A stretch of DNA of 64,000 nucleotides, from contig NZ_QUOK01000005.1 of NCBI RefSeq assembly GCF_003390325.1, forward strand, positions 310,001 to 374,000, in the 5' to 3' direction. This document shows, one piece after another, positions 56,201 through 63,137 of the stretch. The notes below the pieces were generated by a model. It was not told the DNA's origin. It saw nothing but the letters and a program-made list of their open reading frames with translations, and ran no database searches. A program made the translations under genes and the position numbers. The stretch's first letter is position 1. Each line of letters starts with the position of its first letter. The stretch comes from Rhodohalobacter sp. SW132 (lineage in GTDB: Bacteria > Bacteroidota > Rhodothermia > Balneolales > Balneolaceae).

Positions 56201-56512
56201 CACGATGCTCTCCGCACGGCCACCATCAATCCGGCCAACTATATTGGAATGGGCGAGCATATCGGCTCACTCGAGCCGGGCAAACTGGCCGACCTGATCG
56301 TGATTGACGGCAATCCGCTGGAGGATATTTTCGACACTGAGTTTGTGGAGTACACCATGATCAACGGACGTCTCTATGATGCCTCAACCATGAACGAAAT
56401 CGGTAATTACGACCGCGAGCGCCTGCCCTTTTGGTGGGAGCGCGAAGGGTACAGCGAGCAGTTCGACTGGCACACGATTATGGAAGCTGACGGGCACGGA
56501 CACGGACATTAA
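53273..56512 (+). CDS. Exported PD40 (TolB-like) propeller fused to metal-dependent amidohydrolase
   Basis: 1079 residues from the ATG at 53273 (an in-frame TTG 9 nt earlier adds three residues). Signal peptide to about 19. PD40/WD40-like blades (about 45-620) with repeated F-SPDG motifs (PRFSPDGSKISFTSDAGG, PSFSPDGETLVFRRDG). Amidohydrolase domain (about 650-1040) with metal motif DAHAHIG, IEHN, GGHGQLQGLAAHWE and the family ending IGSLEPGKLADLIVIDGNP. HGHGH at the C-terminus. It resembles imidazolonepropionase-like or prolidase-like peptidases fused to propellers; substrate probably a peptide. Codon use is GC-rich compared with the genes that follow. Confidence 0.9.
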   Translation: MKRFLLLFLSSFLTLAAFAQDNGNDEWDVTQHRANYTDISFETSEGTWMNLDVSPDGSEIIFDLLGNIYTMPIDGGEATVLRESLAYEIQPRFSPDGSKISFTSDAGGGDNIWLMNRDGSDARQITDESFRLLNNAFWSPDGNYLVARKHFTSARSLGAGEIWMYHITGGSGIQLTERPNDQQDKGQPFVSPDGKYVYYSQDVYPGGFFQYNKDPNSQIYAINRYDLEEGSVERVTGGPGGAISPTISPDGEKMAFIKRVRTKSVLYIRDLETGIERPVFDNMSKDQQQAWAIFGPYTNFNWTPDGQHLIFWAQGGIHKLNVENYEVEEIPFTAEVNHQIADVVHFEFDPAPDTFTAKAIRHAVTSPDGDLLVFNAAGFLWKKELPNGTPERLTNEENLEFEPAFSPDGNTLAWVTWTDEDLGAIKTLRLDRRRANPETITTEKGIYRTPSFSPDGETLVFRRDGGNNHQGHAYTQNSGIFTMPVSGGEKTRLRGGGSSPIFNASGDRIFYLQGTNFRSVDLNGQDEKHHFSSQYALEFTPSPDNKWVAFHELYKVYVAPMPQTGSELTLSANTRAIPVTHVAQDAGYNLHWSADGEKLHWTLGEKYFSVELEEAFDFLNGDTSEELPLGDSDGIRIGLELDTDKPSGEVAFTNAHIITMNGDEVIENGTIVVRDNRIEAVGTDVNIPDGAYVMDVEGKTIMPGMVDAHAHIGNFRSGLSPNQQWEYFANLGYGVTTVFDPSSNTEMIFSQAEMIRSGNMTGPRIFSTGRILYGAENVQKTVINSLEDARSAIRRTQAFGATAVKSYNQPRRDQRQQVLEAARELGVNVVPEGGSTFTHNMSMILDGHTGIEHNVPIYPLYNDVLTVWGASDVGYTPTLSVNYGSMSGEYYWYQHTNVWEKERLLTFTPRGVVDSRSRHRTMVPYEEYEIGHFQSAAAAKDLHDLGVTVNIGGHGQLQGLAAHWEVWMFTQGGMSNHDALRTATINPANYIGMGEHIGSLEPGKLADLIVIDGNPLEDIFDTEFVEYTMINGRLYDASTMNEIGNYDRERLPFWWEREGYSEQFDWHTIMEADGHGHGH

Positions 56513-56554
56513 AAAAAGGGGTGTTCTTTAGTGTAATTTTAATATCTAAATCAG

Positions 56555-56587
56555 CCGGGCGATTTCAATCGTCCGGTTTTTTTATTT
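56555..56587 (+). terminator. Terminator after the amidohydrolase
   Basis: CCGGGCGATT / AATCGTCCGG stem followed by TTTTTTT, 43 nt beyond the stop. Confidence 0.85.
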
Positions 56588-56659
56588 TACGCTTCTCACA
56601 GTAATTGTTTTCGAGTTAGATTCTAACTAAATTAATTGAGCCTATAAGGCACACAGAAT

Positions 56660-56941
56660 ATGAGATATTTTAACTGGAATGAGGAGAAAAACCGCTTGCT
56701 CAAAAAGAGCCGAAATATCTCATTTGAAGAGATCGTTTTATCAATTGACAGTGGTGGATTGCTCGATATTGTGGAACATCATGATCAAAGCAAATATCCG
56801 AATCAAAAACTATTGATCGTTGAGGTAGAAAACTATGCGTATGTTGTGCCATTTTTACTATCTGACGAGACATACTTTCTGAAAACCATATATCCCAGCC
56901 GAAAGGCAACTCAAACATATATCAACAAGGAGGAATCATAA
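56660..56941 (+). CDS. Type II toxin, BrnT-like
   Basis: 93 residues. FNWNEEKNRLLKKSRNISFEEIV near the start, KYPNQKLLIVEVENYAYVVPF in the middle and IYPSRKAT near the end match the BrnT-like toxin group often annotated only as toxin. The stop overlaps the antitoxin start by one base (TAATG), the classical TA arrangement, here with toxin first. BrnT toxins are RNases; the same activity is inferred. The region is AT-rich compared with the preceding gene, suggesting transfer. Confidence 0.8.
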   Translation: MRYFNWNEEKNRLLKKSRNISFEEIVLSIDSGGLLDIVEHHDQSKYPNQKLLIVEVENYAYVVPFLLSDETYFLKTIYPSRKATQTYINKEES

Positions 56942-57198
56942 TGGATTACCTGGATAAAGATGAAAAAGAGATCATGGAATCCTATGAAAATGGAGAGTGG
57001 GTTTCTTCCGGCGATGAGTTAAAAGAGGAAATCAGGCAGGCCGCCAAAAACAGTATCTTGAAAAATAAACGAATCAACATTCGGCTCACCGAAAAAGATT
57101 ACCACGATATTCAGGTGAAAGCGATGGAGGAAGGCGTCCCCTACCAAACGCTGATTTCCAGCCTTATTCACAAGTTTAATAAAGGGGAATTGAAGTGA
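56941..57198 (+). CDS. CopG/BrnA-like antitoxin
   Basis: 85 residues. Acidic N-terminal half (DEKEIMESYENGEWVSSGDE) binding the toxin, then INIRLTEKDYHDIQVKAMEEGVPYQTLISSLIHKF, the ribbon-helix-helix-like DNA-binding motif of this antitoxin group. Coupled by TAATG overlap to the toxin. It ends 24 nt before the duplicated amidohydrolase tail. Confidence 0.8.
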   Translation: MDYLDKDEKEIMESYENGEWVSSGDELKEEIRQAAKNSILKNKRINIRLTEKDYHDIQVKAMEEGVPYQTLISSLIHKFNKGELK

Positions 57199-57221
57199 TG
57201 AGACTTCGGACCTTTTAACCA

Positions 57222-57446
57222 GCCGACCTGACCGTGATTGACGGCAATCCGCTCGAGGATATCTTCGATACCGAGTTTGTGGAGCACACCATGATCAACG
57301 GACGGCTATATGATGCCTCAACCATGAACGAAATCGGAAATTACGACCGCGAGCGCCTGCCGTTCTGGTGGGAGCGCGAAGGCTACAGCGAGCAGTTCGA
57401 CTGGCATACGATTATGGAAGGTGATTCGAATGGGCACGGACATTGA
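57222..57446 (+). pseudogene. Second copy of the amidohydrolase 3' end
   Basis: The 225 bp closely repeat 56288-56512 (the last 74 codons of the amidohydrolase, from ADLIVIDGNP to the HGH ending). By eye identity is about 90 percent, with most differences at third codon positions. The 5' part of this second gene is absent, replaced by the toxin-antitoxin pair. The frame is open but has no upstream signal or domain. It is a relic of a tandem paralogue, not a functional gene. Confidence 0.85.
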
Positions 57447-57449
57447 TAT

Positions 57450-57580
57450 TTCCCCCTTAGAAAAGGCGGATACAGGGGGATGTTTAATCTCCCCTGCCAG
57501 TGCTTTTCTGGCCCCGAGTGCATTTCTCGGGGAGGGGAGATGGTTTTCATCAGTGTTCTGATGAAAACCTGAGGGGTGTA
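57450..57580. repeat. Dispersed repeat, CCCCCTTAGAAAAGG type (copy B)
   Basis: Opens with CCCCCTTAGAAAAGGCGGAT and AGGGGGATGT as copy A at about 46181 does, then contains two dyads (CTCCCC ... GGGGAG and TTTTCATCA ... TGATGAAAA) and ends with CTGAGGGGTGT. No ORF. Its position right after the amidohydrolase relic suggests that it marks a rearrangement junction. Confidence 0.55.
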
Positions 57581-57625
57581 CCTGAATCAAGATTCAATAT
57601 CATATTTGACAGTTCGATACCAAAC

Positions 57626-57658
57626 CTCCAAGGTTTTAGAAACCTTGGAGGTTTTTTT
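57626..57658. terminator. AACCTCCAAGGTTT hairpin with T-run
   Basis: AACCTCCAAGGTTT / AAACCTTGGAGGTT stem followed by TTTTTTT on the plus strand. It overlaps the stop of the propeller remnant on the minus strand and is nearly the same palindrome as 8560-8586. Confidence 0.75.
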
Positions 57659-57997
57659 ATTCTGCTCCGAAAATTTCGATAAAAGAATCCCTGAAACTGT
57701 ATGCATAAATAACCGGCGAATCATACACCTCATCCGTTCTCTTCATGGTGTAGATCATTCCATCGCCTGCCGCAACAACCCATTAAACAGCAACACTTTG
57801 CCGCGGCGGCCGGTTACCAAAAGCTCTCCCCTCTTATTCACCTCCACGAACCGAACCGACAAATACTCCTCCGGTTCAAGACCTATCTCCATCTCTTTGG
57901 TAAATTTATCCTCTAAGTCGCTGATCACACGACTCTGTTCTTTTGCACAGGATACAGAAAGAAAGAAACTCACAATAACAATGATTCGCTTTATCAC
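57657..57997 (-). pseudogene. Internally deleted 6-bladed propeller lipoprotein
   Basis: The N-terminal part from 57997 has a lipobox SVSC (Cys17) and a propeller-like start (LEPEEYLSVRFVEVNKRGELLV) but stops at 57755. In another frame, from about 57774 to the TAA at 57657-57659, the DNA reads VVAAGDGMIYTMKRTDEVYD then SPVIYAYSFRDSFIEIFGAE, the typical last blade of these lipoproteins. About 250 central codons are missing and the frames do not match, so this is a deletion remnant of one gene. Confidence 0.8.
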
Positions 57998-58096
57998 AAC
58001 TTTGCTAAATCCTGTTTCGAAATATTATTATTCTTTCGTGTACCATGGAAATTATAAATGAAATATGCCAAGCCGCTAACAAACAGTTACCTGACC

Positions 58097-58291
58097 TTAT
58101 TCCGATTTAACAATTCGAATAACTTTCTGCATGGGTTGATCAGGGTCTAACCCCTTCATTTTCATATACTCTCTTCGCAAAGCTTCAAGTGCCATAAGTC
58201 TCTCCTCCGGTGTTTTGTTGCGCCAGTACTCCCGCTCATCTTTGTACTGCTGAGGGTCTTTCAGGTGATATTTCTTTACTATTTTTTCCAT
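58097..58291 (-). CDS. Small TA-associated-type protein, orphan
   Basis: 64 residues. The EREYWRNKTPEERLMALEALRREYMK segment matches a group of small proteins usually encoded next to nucleotidyltransferase-like (DUF6036/AbiEii type) partners. No such partner is adjacent, so it is either a lone regulator or what remains of a TA pair. No signal peptide. Start ATG at 58289-58291. Confidence 0.65.
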   Translation of the reverse strand: MEKIVKKYHLKDPQQYKDEREYWRNKTPEERLMALEALRREYMKMKGLDPDQPMQKVIRIVKSE

Positions 58292-58667
58292 GGCATTATA
58301 AACTAAAGATACGAAATTTGATCATCACACCCGATTTTGAAATCTAAATGAGTATTGCAGTATATTAAATCATATCCGGATCTATATGTACAACATATTT
58401 CCTGAACCGATTTGAGAGATATATCCCGCTATCTATCCGTGCCATATACATTGGATAGAATGGTTCTCCATTTTAATCAACTATCCGAATTGTGATTTTA
58501 CTTCATAGTTTGGAAAAAAAGTAAGCTTGTTATTTTTCAAAGAGTCCTCATTCATTGTTTCTCAAATGAGTTATAAACTCACTCATCTATTCGCAACCTT
58601 TTTTGTTATTTTAAACTGCAGTTTACGTTCAGATACACAGATGAGCTGCAAAAATCAATTGAGTACC
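58292..58667. other. Intergenic region, nothing recognised
   Basis: About 375 nt between divergent genes, AT-rich. In-frame upstream starts for the M23 peptidase exist here but would push its signal peptide inward. It must hold the promoters of both flanking genes. Confidence 0.45.
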
Positions 58668-59564
58668 ATGAAATTACTGTCGATATTCGCTCTATCCACA
58701 TCACTGCTCTTCTTATTCGGTTGTGATGATTCCAGCCCGCCAACATCAGATCAGGGTCAGGAAGAAGAGACCGAACAGGTTCGCGAAACTGTGGACGTAA
58801 ACAATGCTCAATGGCCCATCAGCCGGGACCGGATGGAAAACAGTGATCTTTCCTACGCCCAGTATGGCCCCCGAAGTCTTCCCAGCGGATACGATTTTCA
58901 CGCCGGGATCGATCTTCCGGCATCCACAGGAACCAATGTCTATCCCGTACTTCCCGGCGAGGTGGTGGAAACCGATCACTGGGGCGGGTCAGGCAGCGGA
59001 GCCGGAAATGCAGTTACCGTCAGACACTCCGACTCTCTCGCCACCAGCTATCTCCACGTGGATCGAATCTCCGTTCAGATGGGAGACTGGGTTAACAGCG
59101 ATGATGTGGTGGGCACGGTTGGACGAACCGGTGCAAGCTACCCGCATCTTCACCTCGGTTTCTTTGTGGATTTGCCAAATCCCAACCGCCGTGATGAGCG
59201 CTACAGCAAAAATCCGCTGGAAATCCTTCCGTACCGGGAATCCATTGATATTTCGGCCACATTCGGTGAGAGCGTTATGATTACACTTGATATGCCGCTT
59301 CAAAATATGACGGCCAATTCCATTGAACTGTCCGGAGAAGGGGAAACAAGAAAAGCAGACTATTATGAAATTGTTGCCCGCGGATGGACCGATCGCAAAG
59401 AACAGGTTCAGGATGGCATTCATTTCAGTGCGGACAGAAGAACTGAAGATCATCAGCGATTCAACCTTCATGTGATTCCTGCAGGGAACGACTTCAAGCC
59501 GGACGCAATTACTATTCGTGATTATAACGGAGTGATTTTGTTTGAAGCCAGTGCCGAGGATTAG
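58668..59564 (+). CDS. M23-family peptidase lipoprotein
   Basis: 298 residues from the ATG at 58668, which sets the lipobox LFLFGC directly. The M23 (lysostaphin/LytM-like) domain at about 65-195 shows the zinc ligands in FHAGIDLPA (H-x3-D) and YPHLHLG (H-x-H), with TSYLHVDRISVQMGDWV between. A C-terminal beta-rich region of about 100 residues follows. M23 enzymes cut peptidoglycan cross-bridges; as a lipoprotein it probably works on the cell wall from the outer membrane. The ligand set is complete, so an active enzyme is likely. Confidence 0.9.
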   Translation: MKLLSIFALSTSLLFLFGCDDSSPPTSDQGQEEETEQVRETVDVNNAQWPISRDRMENSDLSYAQYGPRSLPSGYDFHAGIDLPASTGTNVYPVLPGEVVETDHWGGSGSGAGNAVTVRHSDSLATSYLHVDRISVQMGDWVNSDDVVGTVGRTGASYPHLHLGFFVDLPNPNRRDERYSKNPLEILPYRESIDISATFGESVMITLDMPLQNMTANSIELSGEGETRKADYYEIVARGWTDRKEQVQDGIHFSADRRTEDHQRFNLHVIPAGNDFKPDAITIRDYNGVILFEASAED

Positions 59565-59631
59565 CAGTATTGCCCCGAAAAAGACCGTTTTACGAAAAGC
59601 ATTGGAGGTTTATCCAACCGATGTAGACATT

Positions 59632-60663
59632 TCACTCCTCAATTATTTTCATCCTGTATTCATCAAATCCATAATTTGAACCTTCCTGTACAATCACTTG
59701 GTAAGTTTGCACACCTAAAGCTTTCAAATCCCGAATTTGACCCAGAAAAGGTAGTTTTTTTCGGGTAATTAAGCTCCCATCATTTAAATCCCTTAAATCT
59801 GCATAATAACTCCACTGGGTCCTGTCTTCTAACGGAATCGGTTCATACCAGTGTACAAAAAAGTAATTTTCGTTTAGTTCCCGGAGGTCTACCAGGCTGG
59901 GATAAAATTTCACTTCATATGAGTTTGGAGTCACTTCAATATGTTCCACCCAGGGTTCAGGAATCACATCATCTGTGGACTCCCAAAGCAATGTATGTTC
60001 ATCTGAATAATGTCTTATTTCGTACGGTGCATTTAAGAGTAGCAAGTATCCCTGATCCGTTTTTGCGAATTTCCCGGAATTAAGCTGATTTTGTATTGAC
60101 CGGCTTACAAACTGAATACCTGTAATATCCCAATCAATAAACTCACCAACAGAAAATTCATACTCTTTGGAGCTCTTGTCATGAAAGTGCAATAAAGCGT
60201 TATTATCCTGGTGATTGCCTGTAATCGTTACGTAATCATGCCAAAAATATAACCCGTGTAAAGCATTAACGGTATAGTCAATTGGATAGGTCTCAACAAA
60301 TGATCCCTCTTTCGGGTTAAATGTTGAGATTCTGCGATTTTGATGATCCAGCACCATAAGCAGGTTTTCATTTTCTGACATGCTATAGGACATTGCCCGA
60401 CCAATATCGCCGGGACCTCTTCCCTGGGTACCAAAACTGTTTATTAAATCTCCAGAATTATTATAAACCGAAAAATGATCCCGGTTCAAAACAATAACTT
60501 TATCAGTATCAAAATATTGAGCAGATGCCCCGGGAGCAAAAGCGTGCTCATACCCTGACAAAAAAGAGCCCAGCTTTTCAAAAATAATAGACTGTGATAA
60601 GATTGTACCTGGAAAAATAGAACTAATGGAGAATATCATAGCGGCAAATTTTATTCTCTTCAT
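59632..60663 (-). CDS. 6-bladed beta-propeller exported protein
   Basis: 343 residues from the ATG at 60661-60663, giving a type I signal (FSISSIFPGTILSQS). Hallmark SFGTQGRGPGDIGRAM near residue 75, a GPGD variant. Blades include MVLDHQNRRISTFNPKEGSF and YLLLLNAPYEIRHYSDEHTL. The 5' region contains leader repeat R1 (60698-60768), which recurs before the LuxR relic. It belongs to the cluster with the 60921 and 63138 genes. Confidence 0.8.
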   Translation of the reverse strand: MKRIKFAAMIFSISSIFPGTILSQSIIFEKLGSFLSGYEHAFAPGASAQYFDTDKVIVLNRDHFSVYNNSGDLINSFGTQGRGPGDIGRAMSYSMSENENLLMVLDHQNRRISTFNPKEGSFVETYPIDYTVNALHGLYFWHDYVTITGNHQDNNALLHFHDKSSKEYEFSVGEFIDWDITGIQFVSRSIQNQLNSGKFAKTDQGYLLLLNAPYEIRHYSDEHTLLWESTDDVIPEPWVEHIEVTPNSYEVKFYPSLVDLRELNENYFFVHWYEPIPLEDRTQWSYYADLRDLNDGSLITRKKLPFLGQIRDLKALGVQTYQVIVQEGSNYGFDEYRMKIIEE

Positions 60664-60697
60664 GATGATGGCAGGTGTAAGTTTGGAGTAACGATAT

Positions 60698-60768
60698 ACA
60701 ATTTTCTCACTTCGAATCGACATCTTGATGTTTTCCTAAATAGTAAAAAAGTTTAAAAAGGGGCAGTG
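60698..60768 (-). promoter_or_regulatory. Leader repeat R1
   Basis: A segment of about 70 bp with core CTTCGAATC.ACATCTTGATG followed by TTTTCCTAAATAGTAAA on the plus strand. It matches R2 (62846-62918) with few differences. The core begins 47 nt before the start of the propeller gene at 60663, compared with 46 nt for R2 and the LuxR start, so it is probably a shared promoter or leader element. Confidence 0.7.
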
Positions 60769-60920
60769 AGCTTTCATTCAGCAGTAACTATAGTACAAAA
60801 ATCGTATATGCAAATTGACTCTCTAAATGAAATGCATAAACTGTACTGGACTATAGAAAAAGCTGAAAGCGGGAATGTGAAAAAAATATGATCTTTATTT
60901 CAAATCTTTTTTAAAGCGGA

Positions 60921-62060
60921 TTACCTATGAACTAAATCGCTCAGATTTACACGAATGATATCCTCTTCAAACATTCCTGCTAAATATAGCCAGGGTTCAT
61001 CATACGCCATAGAAAATATTGTAAATAAGGTATTATCATCTTTATAGAATCGATAACTCCCTTCATGAGCCCAATTATTCTTCTCTTTTTTTAGCAACGT
61101 TAAAAATCTCAATTCTGCATGCCTGTTCGCATAGTAGACGGCTATCCTGTTATTTAGATATAGTATATCTATAATAAAATAATTCATGCTGATCCGTTTA
61201 TCCGTTTCAACTGCTATTGGTGGCGGATTTAAAAGAACCGATTCATTGTTTTCAATTCCTGTGCTTTGCAAATTTGAACGTTCAACATTGGATTCTATTA
61301 AATCCAAACCTGGAAATTTAATCTGAAGAATTCGATCAATTTGATACTCTCGATCATATATAAAAATAAATGGCAAGGCTGGATTGATGACGGCCAATTC
61401 CTCACCATTACTATCCATATATACTTCATTATACTGAACTGGTTGCTGCCCAATGGGGATAATTCGTCGATGAAAAGCCTGGACAAAATCTGGTTGATCT
61501 GTAAGATTCAGCTTATTCACTACAAACTGTTCATTCGTTGCAGACATGTAGTAAAAATTGTTTGATGAAAAAGCAAAATCATTAAATGGATGTGAATAGA
61601 GATCCTCAAGAATTACATCTTTTATATGATTCCAACCTAAATCATACTGAATAATTTTATATAAGCTGGTATCTACTATAAAATGAGACTGTCCATCCGA
61701 ATAATAGTAACTGATTCTCCGATACTCACCCGGCCCTTCGCCCTCGAATTGATATTTTGCCAGATGTTTACCCGATCGGAGATCGATCTTTTTTATGCCT
61801 TTCTTATCATAATTGACAATGAAAAGTGATTCTCCATGAACTGAAAACCAATGCCCCAACCCAACATCAAATGGTGCATCTAGCGGTGAACGAATGGTTT
61901 GATAATTCTGATTCCCTACATCAATAATTTCCGCTTCATCTATAGAAATCGTTTCTATTAGTTCATCTCCATACAATTCGTAAATTGAACTGTATCTATC
62001 GAAAGAACGATCATTTGAACAACCAACGAATATTATGAAACAGATAACAATAGATCTCAT
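60921..62060 (-). CDS. 6-bladed beta-propeller lipoprotein
   Basis: 379 residues. Lipobox FIIFVGC (Cys14). Hallmark EGEGPGEYRRISYYY near residue 108. Blades include LFIVNYDKKGIKKIDLRSGK and PFIFIYDREYQIDRILQIKF. AT-rich compared with the paralogues at 44.9-48.8 kb, suggesting a separate origin. It lies 54 nt downstream of the cysteine-rich peptide gene on the same strand, so the two probably share a transcript. Confidence 0.82.
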   Translation of the reverse strand: MRSIVICFIIFVGCSNDRSFDRYSSIYELYGDELIETISIDEAEIIDVGNQNYQTIRSPLDAPFDVGLGHWFSVHGESLFIVNYDKKGIKKIDLRSGKHLAKYQFEGEGPGEYRRISYYYSDGQSHFIVDTSLYKIIQYDLGWNHIKDVILEDLYSHPFNDFAFSSNNFYYMSATNEQFVVNKLNLTDQPDFVQAFHRRIIPIGQQPVQYNEVYMDSNGEELAVINPALPFIFIYDREYQIDRILQIKFPGLDLIESNVERSNLQSTGIENNESVLLNPPPIAVETDKRISMNYFIIDILYLNNRIAVYYANRHAELRFLTLLKKEKNNWAHEGSYRFYKDDNTLFTIFSMAYDEPWLYLAGMFEEDIIRVNLSDLVHR

Positions 62061-62114
62061 TCGTGCCTATTAATTGTTGACGGAGCAAGTTTTCAATTTT
62101 AAAACTTATGCAAT

Positions 62115-62393
62115 TTATACTTCACACATAACAGGATCCAAACCTCCACAAATCGTACCTGTATATATTCCAGATCCACCATCTCTACCCGTATATCCGT
62201 CAGTACATGCTATTCCAAAAGCCCAAATACCACTACCACCAAAATGTTGTACAAATGAAACCGCACATAGTGCTCCAGTTTCACTATCTATGTAAGTACA
62301 TTCTGTTTCACAATTAGCATTTACATCTGTGAACGATAGCATTAGGAAGGAAAATAAAAGAAAAAGTATTGAGAAGATTTTTGATTTTTTCAT
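62115..62393 (-). CDS. Cysteine-rich exported small protein (NVEALA-like context)
   Basis: 92 residues. Signal peptide IFSILFLLFSFLMLSFTDVNA, then CETECTYIDSETGALCAV with further cysteines at about 62, 82 and 90 (TICGG, PVMCEV) and a Gly-rich middle. Short exported Cys-containing peptides are known to be encoded beside 6-bladed propeller proteins in Bacteroidota (NVEALA family); the setting here is the same although the sequence is not a clear NVEALA member. The six cysteines could form disulphides. It is probably the partner or cargo of the propeller protein downstream. Confidence 0.7.
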   Translation of the reverse strand: MKKSKIFSILFLLFSFLMLSFTDVNANCETECTYIDSETGALCAVSFVQHFGGSGIWAFGIACTDGYTGRDGGSGIYTGTICGGLDPVMCEV

Positions 62394-62527
62394 TTTTTCA
62401 TTTTTTTAAATTAGATAATCAAATTCCCTAATAATTTAATTTCAAAATATTATACTCGAAATAAGCACATCTACGTATTATACTAAGCACATGTGCGTAC
62501 TTTCTATAACGTCTATTCATCAGTAAT

Positions 62528-62815
62528 TCATTTAAAATCACCATTTCTAACCTTCCAAAGCCATTTTATTAACCCATGGCGACCTCGGATGTCTAATTTG
62601 TTACAAATATTGTTCCTGTGCTTCTGAATGGTTCGTGCCGATAAATGCATCTCCTCTGCAATCTCCTTATTTGAATTTCCTCTCTCTACCATTTTCAAAA
62701 CTTTAATCTCCCTCGGGGTTAATATCTCAACGGCTTCCAGGTAAGTTTTCCTGTTAGTTAGTTAGTTAGTTAGTTAGTTGGTTGGTTGGTTGGTTGGTTG
62801 GTTAGAATCTGACAT
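62528..62815 (-). pseudogene. Solo LuxR-type HTH gene interrupted by a (CAAC)6(TAAC)6 microsatellite
   Basis: From the ATG at 62813-62815, MSDSN is followed by 48 bp of tetranucleotide repeat, then in the same phase RKTYLEAVEILTPREIKVLK and a full GerE/LuxR HTH (GNSNKEIAEEMHLSARTIQKH, then a basic C-terminus) ending at 62528. The CAAC units read QPTN and are open, but the six TAAC units introduce TAA codons in every frame, two of them in the HTH frame. Without the C-to-T changes it would be a 95-residue HTH-only regulator. Leader repeat R2 lies 46 nt upstream. Probably off, or reliant on internal initiation. Confidence 0.78.
62753..62800. repeat. Tetranucleotide microsatellite (CAAC)6(TAAC)6 on the minus strand
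   Basis: 48 bp of uninterrupted 4-bp units: GTTA six times then GTTG six times on the plus strand. It lies in the N-terminal coding part of the LuxR relic. Tracts of this length and unit size are typical of slippage-prone contingency loci. Confidence 0.95.
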
Positions 62816-63137
62816 GATGATAGTTACTGGTTTTTAGTTTTGATGAACAATTTGTACACACTTCGAATCAACATCTTGATGTTTTCCTAAATAGTAAATT
62901 CGTTTAAAAAGGGCAAGAGTAGTGACACCCTCCATCAATCAGTGCTAAAATTAATCACGATATCCTTGTAAGAACAATCGAGAAAGACAACTACGTATCA
63001 ACACTAATATAAGATTAAGAGCGATTGCTGCTGCAAACAGTTCGGCTGAACTACATTTACGCAAGAGATTGACCTTGGCAATAAGTTTACGGGAAAACTT
63101 ATCGGTTTCAGGCATGCTCTCTGTTTGACATTTTATT
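62816..63137. other. Leader and intergenic region containing leader repeat R2
   Basis: The leader of the LuxR relic. R2 lies at about 62846-62918 and matches R1. The remainder (62919-63137) has no ORF or hairpin worth calling. Confidence 0.5.
62846..62918 (-). promoter_or_regulatory. Leader repeat R2
   Basis: About 70 bp matching R1. The core of 38 bp differs at only one position and lies 46 nt before the LuxR start codon. Beyond the core (towards the start) AAATTGT-type sequence is also partly conserved. Confidence 0.7.

Noticed and set aside
62753-62800. CRISPR-like array
   Set aside because: Four-base direct tandem units without spacers; it is a microsatellite.
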